The notes under the pieces are model-generated. The model saw only the letters and a list, made by a program, of their open reading frames with translations. It was not told the DNA's origin and made no database searches. Position numbers and translations under genes: made by a program. From contig CAZWLD010000002.1 of NCBI GenBank assembly GCA_964634685.1, positions 78,491 through 142,490 of the forward strand: DNA of 64,000 nucleotides. The letters run 5' to 3'. Shown here piece after piece: positions 53,405 to 61,319 of this stretch (position 1 is the first letter of the stretch; every line of letters starts with the position of its first letter). The DNA comes from CAZWLD01 sp964634685 (lineage in GTDB: Bacteria; Bacillota_I; Bacilli_A; Acholeplasmatales; JAEDCM01).

Positions 53405-53596
53405 TTATTCTTCACCATAAAAACAAAATCTAAAATGAGTTCTTTCAAAATCCTCTTTAAATTCTTTAATAGCTCTTTCACAGTGCTCAGGAGCACCATA
53501 ACAGCGGAGACCACATAAAGGACAATCCATACAATTAAGATGAGCTCTATAATTGTTCTTAGTCATAATTATTTTATACAGCTCTTTTTCAGTCAT
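53405..53596 (-). CDS. cysteine-rich hypothetical protein (63 aa)
   Basis: Seven Cys, including CMDCPLCGLRC and HCERAIKEF, compatible with a small zinc-finger. First gene after the promoter at 53633-53661, upstream of the nucleotidyltransferase operon. No TAG. Confidence 0.5.
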   Translation of the reverse strand: MTEKELYKIIMTKNNYRAHLNCMDCPLCGLRCYGAPEHCERAIKEFKEDFERTHFRFCFYGEE

Positions 53597-53632
53597 ATCT
53601 TTATCACCTTTTCTTTTTTATTTTCTATATAT

Positions 53633-53661
53633 ATTATATCATATATTTTTTAAAAAATAAA
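53633..53661 (-). promoter_or_regulatory. promoter for 53596-51856 operon
   Basis: TTTATT, 17 nt, TATAAT with consensus downstream spacing, minus strand. Confidence 0.55.
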
Positions 53662-53671
53662 ATAAATAAAA

Positions 53672-53709
53672 AAAATGGAGCCATATATAGAAATATATAG
53701 CTCCATTTT
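53672..53709 (-). terminator. terminator of the second tail-fibre operon
   Basis: Stem AAAATGGAG / CTCCATTTT with a further pairing ATATAT arm; A and T runs on both sides. Confidence 0.75.
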
Positions 53710-53737
53710 TATTTTATTTATAGTATCACGTTCAATA

Positions 53738-54205
53738 TTATTTATCAAGTCTTTTTTTAGGCAACATAAACCATATCTTATTCTTATGCATCTTATAATA
53801 CGGACGTTCTCCATCAAATAAATAGTAATCTATACTATCGGCAATCAGTATTGCAATGAATATGAGAAATATCCATATTATACAAAAGAATATATTACAT
53901 TGACCCCAAAAGAATGTTCCCCACAAATCAGAGTAATTCCACACAGGATTATACCCATATATCGCAATGAGTATTAATCCTGTGATACCTTCACAAAAAG
54001 TAGCAACAATTGTACCTATTAACAATTGGTCCTGAACTAGCATATCATATGAGAAAATATCATTAAGCAACCCTACGATAACACCGATAATCCCAGCACA
54101 AATTATCATTGAAACATCACTTCTGCCACGAACTGCCATTTCTATGCCAAAATATGTTAGCCCGATTACAATGAATATAGTCAATTGCTTAATTATTTGT
54201 TTCAC
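53738..54205 (-). CDS. membrane protein, putative ABC-transporter-type (CmpB-like), holin position
   Basis: About 155 aa, GTG start at 54205 behind AGGTGAG. Four hydrophobic segments (LTIFIVIGLTYFGIEMAV, MIICAGIIGVIVGLLNDI, LLIGTIVATFCEGITGLILI, FFCIIWIFLIFIAILIADSI). Resembles small membrane proteins annotated as putative ABC-transporter type IV in Firmicutes, which also occur after tail fibres in prophages. Overlaps the gene upstream. No TAG. Function in the phage unknown. Confidence 0.5.
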   Translation of the reverse strand: MKQIIKQLTIFIVIGLTYFGIEMAVRGRSDVSMIICAGIIGVIVGLLNDIFSYDMLVQDQLLIGTIVATFCEGITGLILIAIYGYNPVWNYSDLWGTFFWGQCNIFFCIIWIFLIFIAILIADSIDYYLFDGERPYYKMHKNKIWFMLPKKRLDK

Positions 54206-54848
54206 TATTCTCACCTATCAGCGAAGCCATAATCACCTGATACTGTTCAGCATATTCACCCTCAAGCTGAGTTATTCCATATTGTACAGCCTTAACTTCT
54301 TCAGCATCGGTCATAGCCTCAACCTGTCTCGTCAGCAGATTGCAGTATGTAGTATGGTGGGTCTTATGCACTACAGCAGCATTAGCGACTTCAAGGAACT
54401 CCTCGGCGGTATATACTCGACAAGGTTGTCCATCTTGATGATGAGGCACTGCTTTCCCAGTCTGAGCAACAGCCATCCACGCAAGAATATTTGCTTGGTC
54501 TTCAATGGTTAGCGAGTAGTGAGCATCGCCAACATCAACACCTAATATAATGGATTTTTCACACGCAGCTGAAAGTTCGGATTTTTTCTGAGAAATAATG
54601 TCAGGAAAAGCATCAGTGTTGATTTCGTCTTCAGAACGTTCTACAATATTTCCGTTTTCATATTTATAACGATAATAACCATCGCTGGTAATCAGTGGTT
54701 TTGGAAGATAATTCCCCTGTGCATGAGAACCTCTATCTCCTTGTACATTGCTGTCAACCAAAATCCAATCATTCAAATCGGAAATGAAAATTTCGGAATT
54801 AACAGCAGTTATCCGATCCTGGCTGTCGGTTTTAATGTAGACACGCAA
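54189..54848 (-). CDS. tail-fibre-associated protein, DUF4376-like
   Basis: About 219 aa; TTG start at 54848 after GGGGGG is likely, a longer in-frame version reaches 54863. N-terminus VYIKTDSQDRITAVNSEIF and the region SLTIEDQANILAWMAVAQ plus VYTAEEFLEVANAAVVHKT are typical of DUF4376-type proteins encoded after tail fibres. Probably a tail tip or fibre accessory protein. Higher GC, no TAG. Confidence 0.6.
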   Translation of the reverse strand: MRVYIKTDSQDRITAVNSEIFISDLNDWILVDSNVQGDRGSHAQGNYLPKPLITSDGYYRYKYENGNIVERSEDEINTDAFPDIISQKKSELSAACEKSIILGVDVGDAHYSLTIEDQANILAWMAVAQTGKAVPHHQDGQPCRVYTAEEFLEVANAAVVHKTHHTTYCNLLTRQVEAMTDAEEVKAVQYGITQLEGEYAEQYQVIMASLIGENSETNN

Positions 54849-54862
54849 CGCAATACCCCCCA

Positions 54863-56800
54863 TCAGTAAATTTCGGCGTCAAGTGAAAAATAAATTCCGC
54901 CTGTGCCGCCCGTATACACAATTTCGCCCGTTGACAACGTATGTGATATATTTATATAAACATTCATAATTGCGCCATCGGTACGAATGAACGCTGCAGA
55001 CATTGCCGAAAAATCCATCGTTATAAATGACGATGTTCCTGCCGCATTTTTTATAGTGAACGACCATGTAAAATCCCCCGTATGCTGTAATAAACTAACT
55101 GTAGGATTTTTTCGCATAGGGCAGATTATAGGCATTGTCAAACGTATTCGTGATGAATTTGTAACAATTCCAAACAACGGTGAACCGTTATCAATGATCT
55201 GAAAATAACGGCAGCATTTCAGAAATTCGGTCGCAGGGTCGGGCGGAATAAACGCTGTTGCAGCGCTGCCTATCTCCAGCTTAGCCCAGGAAATAACATC
55301 ACCGTTTCCCGTAATTGTAAATGTTTGTGTGATATTGTCATATGTGGCAGTACCTGCCGAAACAGATGCAGTGACATTTGTCCCGACAGAATTTTCTAAA
55401 ATCTGAGACATTGTGCCGTTAAGTGTTAGAGTTCCGTCAGTATTTATTGTCACACTTCCGCTGTCAATGCCCCATCTATCCACGAAATACGTGTGAATAT
55501 CATCACCATTAGCATTTTTATCAGGAACTATATTCCCCGATTTTCCCCGCTGATTGATTTTAAAATCGGGATTTATCAGCAGATTAGGATTAGGCAATTC
55601 ATCCATCGTAGCAATATCTTTATCGTGTAATTTACCACCATCAGTAGTTATTTCAAATGCATTATGTCTTGCATCGTCAGCAGTACCATCACCAATTGAG
55701 AATAAGGTGTCTTCGTTGGATTCGTTGTATTTACCATATGCCGCTTCATTTTCGTGTAATGCTTTTGTATAAAATCCACTTGTATGAGAGCGATTTCCAA
55801 CAGCGATAGTATTCTGACCCTCTGCATGAGATGCGTGTCCAAGCGATAAATTATTACTTCCTTCGACATGAGATACTCTTCCGTGAGCTACGCTAAATTT
55901 TTGAGTATTCCAAGCGTTAATAATGTCCTCGTTTGTAGTATCGTTCCATGAAAAATCAGCAATTACATCAATTATCCTATTATCTGAAGATCCTTCTGCA
56001 TGAGTAGCTATACCACTTGCAGTTGTATTATAGCCTTCGGCGTGGCAAGAGTTATTACCATTTGCAGTGGTATTCTTACCCTCTGCGTGATTTGCGCTAC
56101 CACTTGCGATTGTCCATATACCTTCTACGTGACACCGAGCACCATTTGCGATTGTACCTACACCTTCTGCGTGATTTGCAGTGCCATTAGCTGTTGTACC
56201 CACGCCTTCAGCGTGAGAACCACTACCACTCGCTGTTGTCTGACGACCTTCAGCGTGTGAAAAATTCCCGTATGCCAATGTCTGACAACCTTCAGCGTGT
56301 GAATTTACTCCATACGCCTGAGAAGAGTCTACTTCAACAGTAACATCATCACTAATCGTTACAGTTCTTGTATCATAAAATGTAATTTCTCCATTTGAAT
56401 TTGTATAAGCATTACTTCCTTCTGCGTGTGATGCATAACCACTTGCTGTTGTATTATAGCCTTCAGCGGTAGAATAATTTCCAATTGGAGTATTAGCTTT
56501 TCTTCCGACATTAATCTCAGTATCTCCATACTTAGATTTTAAAGCTTTTTCATCTACTAATCCTTTTAATACTTTACCTTGGTTAGCACTTAATGACTTA
56601 GTTGTATCTGTAGATGTTAAATTATCCACAACATTATCAGCATAACTTGGTAATTGTGCGACTGGCACTTTACCAGTAGCATCAAGTTCTGCAATCCCAT
56701 TTGCAGAACCTTTTTCTGTTTTATCTATTTTATCTGAAATATTCTTTCCAATCTATTCTATACCTTCTTCTCCAAGGTATTTAATAGGATTTAATGCCAT
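54863..56800 (-). CDS. second tail fibre with YadA-like head repeats
   Basis: 645 aa, a single TAG (56753) at codon 16. N-terminal virion-anchor-like region, then SLSANQGKVLKGLVDEK (a conserved fibre motif), then many repeats such as NTTASGYASHAEGSN and TTANGTANHAEGVG, and a C-terminal beta domain (NPNLLINPDFKINQRGKSG) typical of fibre tips. Residues after about 370 show distinctly higher GC. Paralogous in architecture to the plus-strand fibre at 33640-35784. RBS AAAGGAG. Confidence 0.82.
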
Positions 56801-56818
56801 TTAAATCACTCCTTTTTA

Positions 56819-57511
56819 TCATAAAACAGTATCTAAAATAGCTTGTACCTCTTCAGCTGTATAAGGAGTCATATTATCTACAATATTTTGAATTGTTATA
56901 CCGCTTGCTGCAATATTACCATTGCCATCATCAATCAAAATCTAATCAGCAGATTTGTCTGTTGTTAATTTATCTGCTTTTGAAGAAACGTCTGTTGCGG
57001 AAGCGTATAATCCTCCATCTGCGCCAACTGTTAGAACATTATTTTCATCTGAAGATATTTTAACATTTGCGGCAATTGTATTAGTTTCATTATTAATAGT
57101 AATAGTTACTGTATTATTTTCTACTGAAGCACTGTAAACTTTTACTAAAGAGTTCATACTAACAAAACTATATGATACAGTATCATCATCGCCCTTAACT
57201 GCCAATACAAGTACAGGTTGACCATCAAGAGAAGGGTCTACTGAGTCAGGATATGTAGAATCACTCCAAGTAAAGCTATTTACAAATTCTGTTTTTGCCT
57301 AATCTAAGAAATATTCTGTGGGCAAGTCTACAGTAAAATCTGCAGGATCTGTATCTACCGCATTAGGCTTGTTATAAAAATAAATAGAGTTATCTTTAAA
57401 TATAACAGTTTTTAATATAGCACTCTCTTCTGAAAGTGTCCAAGTTTTAATACCAGTAGCTAATGTCTTTACGCCAATTTCATCAAGAAACTTTTTTTCA
57501 GTTAAAGCCAT
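56819..57511 (-). CDS. tail fibre/baseplate protein (230 aa)
   Basis: Two TAG codons (56942, 57299). Begins MALTEKKFLDEIGVKTLATG, a common start of tail-connector-type fibre proteins, then beta-rich segments (VTITINNETNTIAANVKISS) and a C-terminus like that of its neighbour (MTPYTAEEVQAILDTVL). Lies between two other fibre-like genes; the stop is TGA. Confidence 0.6.
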
Positions 57512-57528
57512 AGGTTAATCATCCTTTC

Positions 57529-58101
57529 TTAAAATACTTCTGTTAAGATATTTTGAATATCTTCATCAGAAAGTGACATAATATTATTAGAAATTAAATT
57601 TTCTACTTCATCTTTTGTATAATAATTAGATAAATCTGTACTACCGCCAGAGCCATCTTTTCCTTTTAAATTTGGAGTTGTAAAAGTTCCATTTTTATCT
57701 GTAATATCTAATCTATAAATAGACTCTGTGTTATTTTTATTTTCTTCTATTGTTGGAGAAATACCATCATTTCCAATTTTACCATTATGAATATCATAAT
57801 CAAAAGTAGAATTATCTGAAAATGTAATTCTATAAGTATCAATTAAATCTACTGTTTTTATTTTCTCAATTTTTTTAATACTTATACCATCAGTTCCGTC
57901 TTGACCATCTACGCCATCTTTAACTATTAGTGTACTAATAGATTCAACTCCACTATTGCTAGTCCAAGCGAAGGTTATTTTATTACCGCCTTCAACAGAC
58001 TCAATCTTAGAAATGCGGCAGGGAGCTCCTTTAATGGCACCTACTCCATCTAAAGAATCTTTTGTATATTTTTTACTTAATAGATAAGAAACAATATCCA
58101 T
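57529..58101 (-). CDS. tail fibre/collagen-like linker protein (190 aa)
   Basis: Contains GXY-rich linkers (VKDGVDGQDGTDGISIK, LKGKDGSGGSTDL) that also appear in the plus-strand fibre, and ends DEDIQNILTEVF, a motif shared with the next gene. Probably a structural adaptor in the tail. Ends TAA, no TAG. Confidence 0.55.
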   Translation of the reverse strand: MDIVSYLLSKKYTKDSLDGVGAIKGAPCRISKIESVEGGNKITFAWTSNSGVESISTLIVKDGVDGQDGTDGISIKKIEKIKTVDLIDTYRITFSDNSTFDYDIHNGKIGNDGISPTIEENKNNTESIYRLDITDKNGTFTTPNLKGKDGSGGSTDLSNYYTKDEVENLISNNIMSLSDEDIQNILTEVF

Positions 58102-58137
58102 AAATTATCTCACCTCTTTATTAAAAAAATAATAGTA

Positions 58138-58323
58138 TTATAAATTATGCCATTCGCCATCGTCTCCTAAGAACCAAACGCTTGCATCTTCTAAACATAT
58201 GCAAGTGCTTCCTGTTGCACAAATAGGCTATTTTGGTAAATCTATTAAATCTGCTAGTGTATCTACTTGAAATTCTGTTACATATGCGGTTGTTTTTCCG
58301 CCTTGAGCAGTAATTGAATACAT
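58138..58323 (-). CDS. small tail-operon protein (61 aa)
   Basis: ATG at 58323 with AAAGGAG; TAA at 58138; one TAG (58228) in DLPK-TAG-PICAT. Reads MYSITAQGGKTTAYVTEFQV, then VWFLGDDGEWHNL, a pattern of small head or tail proteins that bind carbohydrate or assemble on fibres. First gene of the second tail operon. Confidence 0.55.
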
Positions 58324-58405
58324 AGAAAAAACTCCTTTCAAAAAATCTCCTATTTTTATATTAAAATTATCAATACTAAACTATATAATCTTACCCAAAT
58401 AAAAA

Positions 58406-58435
58406 ATCCGTATTGTATATAAATACAATACGGAT
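58406..58435 (-). terminator. terminator after right tRNA pair
   Basis: 13-bp stem ATCCGTATTGTAT / ATACAATACGGAT, 4-nt loop, T run on the minus strand. Confidence 0.8.
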
Positions 58436-58476
58436 AAAAAAGTAAGTAATGAAATGAATTTATATGAAAACTACAG

Positions 58477-58549
58477 TGGCACACAGGATGGGATTTGCAC
58501 TCCATATATAGTTGTACGGGCTATGTCTTACTCGTTAGACGACCTGTGT
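58477..58549 (-). tRNA. degenerate tRNA, anticodon unclear
   Basis: Acceptor ACACAGG/CCTGTGT, CCA encoded, D arm GTCTAACGAGTAAGAC. The anticodon region ATAG-CCCGTACAA-CTAT gives a 9-nt loop or, with a mismatch, loop CCGTACA (GTA); T loop is TGCAAAT. Possibly Tyr or non-decoding. Confidence 0.45.
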
Positions 58550-58552
58550 ATA

Positions 58553-58629
58553 TGGTAGCAGAGAAGGGACTCGAACCCTTAGTCTTTCGGGTATGAACCG
58601 AATGCTTTTACCAATTAAGCTACTCTGCT
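58553..58629 (-). tRNA. elongator tRNA-Met(CAT)
   Basis: Acceptor AGCAGAG/CTCTGCT, anticodon stem TTCGG/CCGAA, loop TTCATAC as in elongator Met, CCA encoded. Confidence 0.85.
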
Positions 58630-58696
58630 ATATGCGGCAAGAAGGGGGAGATTGCCGCATACGAAGGGGGAATTTATCAGAATATTGGAAAAAGTC

Positions 58697-58990
58697 TTAA
58701 TTATTATATGTACCAATTATTCTTGCTTGATGAGTATAATACTCATTAGTTATATTTTTGTTATAGTAAGGATAAAAAGGTTCAATGATATATATTATAG
58801 GATTGCCGCCATACTTAGCAGCCGCTTTTTTAGCAAATTTTGTAGCACTTAAAAGAGAAGCTGTGAAAAATACCTTATCAGTATTATTTTTTCTCCATTC
58901 TTCTCTTAAAATACCTGTTTGTATAGCAGGCAAGAGATAATCTCCTTCTTTAAGATTAAAGAAATCAGTAGTTCCGTGATAGAAAATCAT
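58697..58990 (-). CDS. Arr-like ADP-ribosyltransferase-fold protein (97 aa)
   Basis: Begins IFYHGTTDFFNLKEGDYLLP and continues VFFTASLLSATKFAKKAA and PIIYIIEPFYP, the pattern of rifampin ADP-ribosyltransferase (Arr)-type enzymes: HGT at the NAD site, FTA-S, and an IYxVEP segment. Shorter than Arr (about 140 aa), lacking part of the C-terminus. Could modify host targets such as RNA polymerase or other proteins, as phage ADP-ribosyltransferases do. RBS GGAG, no TAG. Confidence 0.6.
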   Translation of the reverse strand: MIFYHGTTDFFNLKEGDYLLPAIQTGILREEWRKNNTDKVFFTASLLSATKFAKKAAAKYGGNPIIYIIEPFYPYYNKNITNEYYTHQARIIGTYNN

Positions 58991-59002
58991 AGTTGTTTCT
59001 CC

Positions 59003-59311
59003 TTAATCATTAAGCTCTACTATGATATAATCCTCAGAATAATCAACTGATGTTGAAAAGAGAAATTCAAAGTGATCAATTATTGCCATAATGACATCGT
59101 AAGCTCTTTGCCCTTCGGGATAATTTTCAGGGTCTTCTGGAGGATAGTAATCTTCTCTATTCAGAGAGAAAATGTGAAAACTTTCATCTCCATACCAATC
59201 ACCGAAAAGTAATGAAGCCATATCCTTGTCTTCATAAGTATAAACCTGTGCTTTCATAGCAATTTCTTCAAGGAACTCAATATCAACGTGGAAAATTAAA
59301 TTACTTATCAT
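59003..59311 (-). CDS. hypothetical protein (102 aa)
   Basis: ATG at 59311 with AGGAAG. Acidic (MISNLIFHVDIEFLEEIAMK, then YYPPEDPENYPEGQRAYDV). Ends 12 nt before the Arr-like gene, so the two could be an operon pair, for example modifier and regulator. No TAG, family not recognised. Confidence 0.5.
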   Translation of the reverse strand: MISNLIFHVDIEFLEEIAMKAQVYTYEDKDMASLLFGDWYGDESFHIFSLNREDYYPPEDPENYPEGQRAYDVIMAIIDHFEFLFSTSVDYSEDYIIVELND

Positions 59312-59335
59312 ATTAACGACTTCCTTTCAATACTG

Positions 59336-59412
59336 TGGTGGGCTGTTCGGGGCTTGAACCCAAAGCCTGATGATTATGAGTCAACTGCTCTAACCTATTG
59401 AGCTAACAGCCC
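59336..59412 (-). tRNA. tRNA-Ile2(CAT) or Met(CAT)
   Basis: Acceptor GGGCTGT/ACAGCCC, D arm as in tRNA-Ile of this array, anticodon loop CTCATAA. The Ile-like body suggests lysidine-modified Ile2. Confidence 0.75.
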
Positions 59413-59413
59413 A

Positions 59414-59851
59414 TTATACAAACTCTCCTGCTTCCCACACAAGCTCTGACATATTATTAACAATAACGCCTGTGTTAAGAATTTTTATTTTAAAATTGCC
59501 TTTACCAAAGTCCATAAGATGTCTAAGATTGATAGTTATATCCTCTTTCTCAGCCAACTTTAAAAGCCATTTTGCACACTTATCACTGCACATAGAAGCA
59601 TTAAAGACGTGAGAGCGGTCACAAACTATATCAATCATAGTTTTAACTTCTGTTGATAACTCCTTAGGAGTTCTTCTTTCAAAAGGCGGGAACCAAATAG
59701 TCTTTGCATTGATGACTATTGCTTTGCTTATCTTCTTTATGAGCTTCTTAGAAATAGGATTAAGCATCCACTCATCTGTATGAAACTCATTGAAATATGC
59801 TTTAGTATTATAAACTACACTTGAAAGGTCGCCAAAATAGATATTTAACAT
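59414..59851 (-). CDS. DUF4869-like protein (145 aa)
   Basis: Begins MLNIYFGDLSSVVYNTKAYF and has SDKCAKWLLKLAEKEDITIN then HLMDFGKGNFKIKILNTGVI, matching the DUF4869 family common in Clostridia. Function of the family is unknown. Own promoter at 59889-59917 reading into tRNA-Ile2. No TAG. Confidence 0.6.
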   Translation of the reverse strand: MLNIYFGDLSSVVYNTKAYFNEFHTDEWMLNPISKKLIKKISKAIVINAKTIWFPPFERRTPKELSTEVKTMIDIVCDRSHVFNASMCSDKCAKWLLKLAEKEDITINLRHLMDFGKGNFKIKILNTGVIVNNMSELVWEAGEFV

Positions 59852-59888
59852 TATTTATCACCTTTTCCTTTTTTCATTTTCTATATAT

Positions 59889-59917
59889 ATTATAACATAT
59901 ATTTTTGAAAAAATAAA
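59889..59917 (-). promoter_or_regulatory. promoter for 59414-59851 gene
   Basis: TTTATT, 17 nt, TATAAT with extended -10, minus strand. Confidence 0.55.
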
Positions 59918-59952
59918 AGAAAACAAATATGTCTAAAGAAAAAAATAAAACT

Positions 59953-60064
59953 AAGCGTTTTATATAAGGTTGGACTCGAACCAACGCCCTTCTGATTACT
60001 TACAGATGCTCTAACCTACTGAGCTACTCGCCAAAGTTGGCGTAAAAATTAGCTGAAAACGCTT
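59953..60064 (-). ncRNA. AAG-CTT structured RNA element k enclosing a tRNA-like core
   Basis: Closing stem AAGCGTTTT / AAAACGCTT; 5' arm followed by CAGCTAATTTTTA, a CGCC-AACTTT-GGCG hairpin, then a tRNA-like D arm (TAGCTCAGTAGGTTAGAGC), an 8-nt-loop anticodon-like arm TCTG/CAGA and a T arm GTTGG-TTCGAGT-CCAAC. The acceptor stem is missing. Starts 2 nt after the CCA of tRNA-Leu(CAA). Confidence 0.5.
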
Positions 60065-60066
60065 AT

Positions 60067-60143
60067 TGGTAGGGGCTGTGAGACTCGAACTCACAAATAG
60101 TAGTGTTTGAGACTACCGTGTATGCCAATTCCACCAAACCCCC
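60067..60143 (-). tRNA. tRNA-Leu(CAA), short variable loop
   Basis: Acceptor GGGGGTT/AGCCCCT, Leu-type D arm, anticodon loop CTCAAAC, CCA encoded; variable loop shorter than usual for Leu. The 269-nt spacer on its right (60144-60412) shows several hairpins but no named gene. Confidence 0.85.
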
Positions 60144-60463
60144 ATATGCATAGGAATAAACCTATGCACTCTTTAATATCTACGTGGCTGTTGAGAAGTA
60201 TTCCTCCCAATTAACCGAGCGAAAGCGATTTTCAAGTCTCCCGCCATCCTTTATAGCGATGCTATTTCTACGTTAAAAACTTCAATTTATAAGAAAACGA
60301 CATTTCCAATAAAATAAAGTATTGTACTCATCTCCCTCTATGGTTGGATGGGCGAAAGAGGTCGTCTAATTATTTTGTAGCTTTTAACTTTGGCAACATA
60401 AGTTACCGCTGTTGGTGGGAGAAACGGGATTCGAACCCGCATGGACTCAGTCCGAGGGATTTT

Positions 60464-61285
60464 CTTACTACTCTATGTCACCATAGCCAATAATAATAGT
60501 TATTATTGTTGTAGTCTGGACTATGTCTTTACCATATTTCACATAATAAATATGAAACTTAGGTAGCTGATGTATAGTCTCTACACGCTCTTTTCTGGAC
60601 AATATTTTTTCCTCTATAAGTATCTGTTAAAGCGTGGCAATTTGGACACAAATATCTTAAATTAGATATTTCATTATTTGAGTTATTTCCATCAATATGG
60701 TCTATCTCAAGTGAAATAATACCATTTTGCCAATTTCCATCACATCCACAATTTACACATTTGTAATCTAAAATTTTATGTCTTTCAACATAGCCTCTTA
60801 GCACTTTTTGTGTAACAGGACTATTCTTACAAAATACTTCTTCTAAGGTATATTTTTCTCTCGATACGTTACAAAAATTACACTGCTTATTCGGAGCCTC
60901 ATACCATCTTTGTCCAGTAAAATGAGAAATATCTATATTAAATTCCTCAATCTTTTTCTTTAATGTCTATTGACTTCCTCCGCCTTTTCTCCCTGCTTTA
61001 GATAGAACTTCAGCATAAGAATAACTTTCAGCACATAATTCTTCTAACCATTCTTTTGTATAAGGTCTTAACATAAAGATACACTCCTTTTATTTGATAT
61101 ATTATATCAAAATATGTGTATACCTTTTTATTAAGTCTGCCCAAGAAAGATTGGCACGGCGTTCTGTTCTTGCCTTCGCCGTTTAGTCAGCTTCTACTCT
61201 AAAGATTTCTCTTTAGGCACTCTCTAAAATTATATGAAATAATTTTAGCTTGTCTATCTCAAAGTGATGAACAAGAAGAACATCA
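60464..61285 (-). mobile_element. group I intron with HNH endonuclease gene
   Basis: 822 nt. Ends in G before the 3' exon as group I introns do; carries AAGACATAGTCC near 60515-60545 (P7 3' strand) and GACTAAACGGC near 61180 (P7 5' region). The HNH gene at 60559-61074 splits the core. Its own promoter-like TATAAT and AAAGGAG precede the endonuclease. Confidence 0.8.
60559..61074 (-). CDS. HNH homing endonuclease in group I intron
   Basis: 171 aa with one TAG (60967) in GGGS-TAG-TLKKK. N-terminal helix-turn-helix-like part (YTKEWLEELCAESYSYAEVL), Cys cluster CNFCN, second cluster CVNCGC, then the HNH core LEIDHIDGNNSNNEISNLRY and LCPNCHAL. ATG at 61074 with AAAGGAG. It would cut intronless tRNA-Leu(TAA) genes and spread the intron. 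The TAG shows it has been resident long enough to adopt the phage code. Confidence 0.85.
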
Positions 61286-61319
61286 AAGTCCCTTGTGTCT
61301 GCCATTCCACCACTCTCCC

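Larger units (their letters stand above)
60413..61319 (-). tRNA. tRNA-Leu(TAA) interrupted by a group I intron
   Basis: 5' exon 61286-61319 (acceptor GGGAGAG, D arm GTGGAATGGCAGACAC, stem AGGGA, loop start CTT) and 3' exon 60413-60463 (AAAA, TCCCT, long variable arm, TTCGAAT, TTCTCCC, CCA). Joined loop CTTAAAA gives anticodon TAA. The intron lies in the anticodon, the site of the classical bacterial and plastid tRNA-Leu(UAA) intron. Confidence 0.85.
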
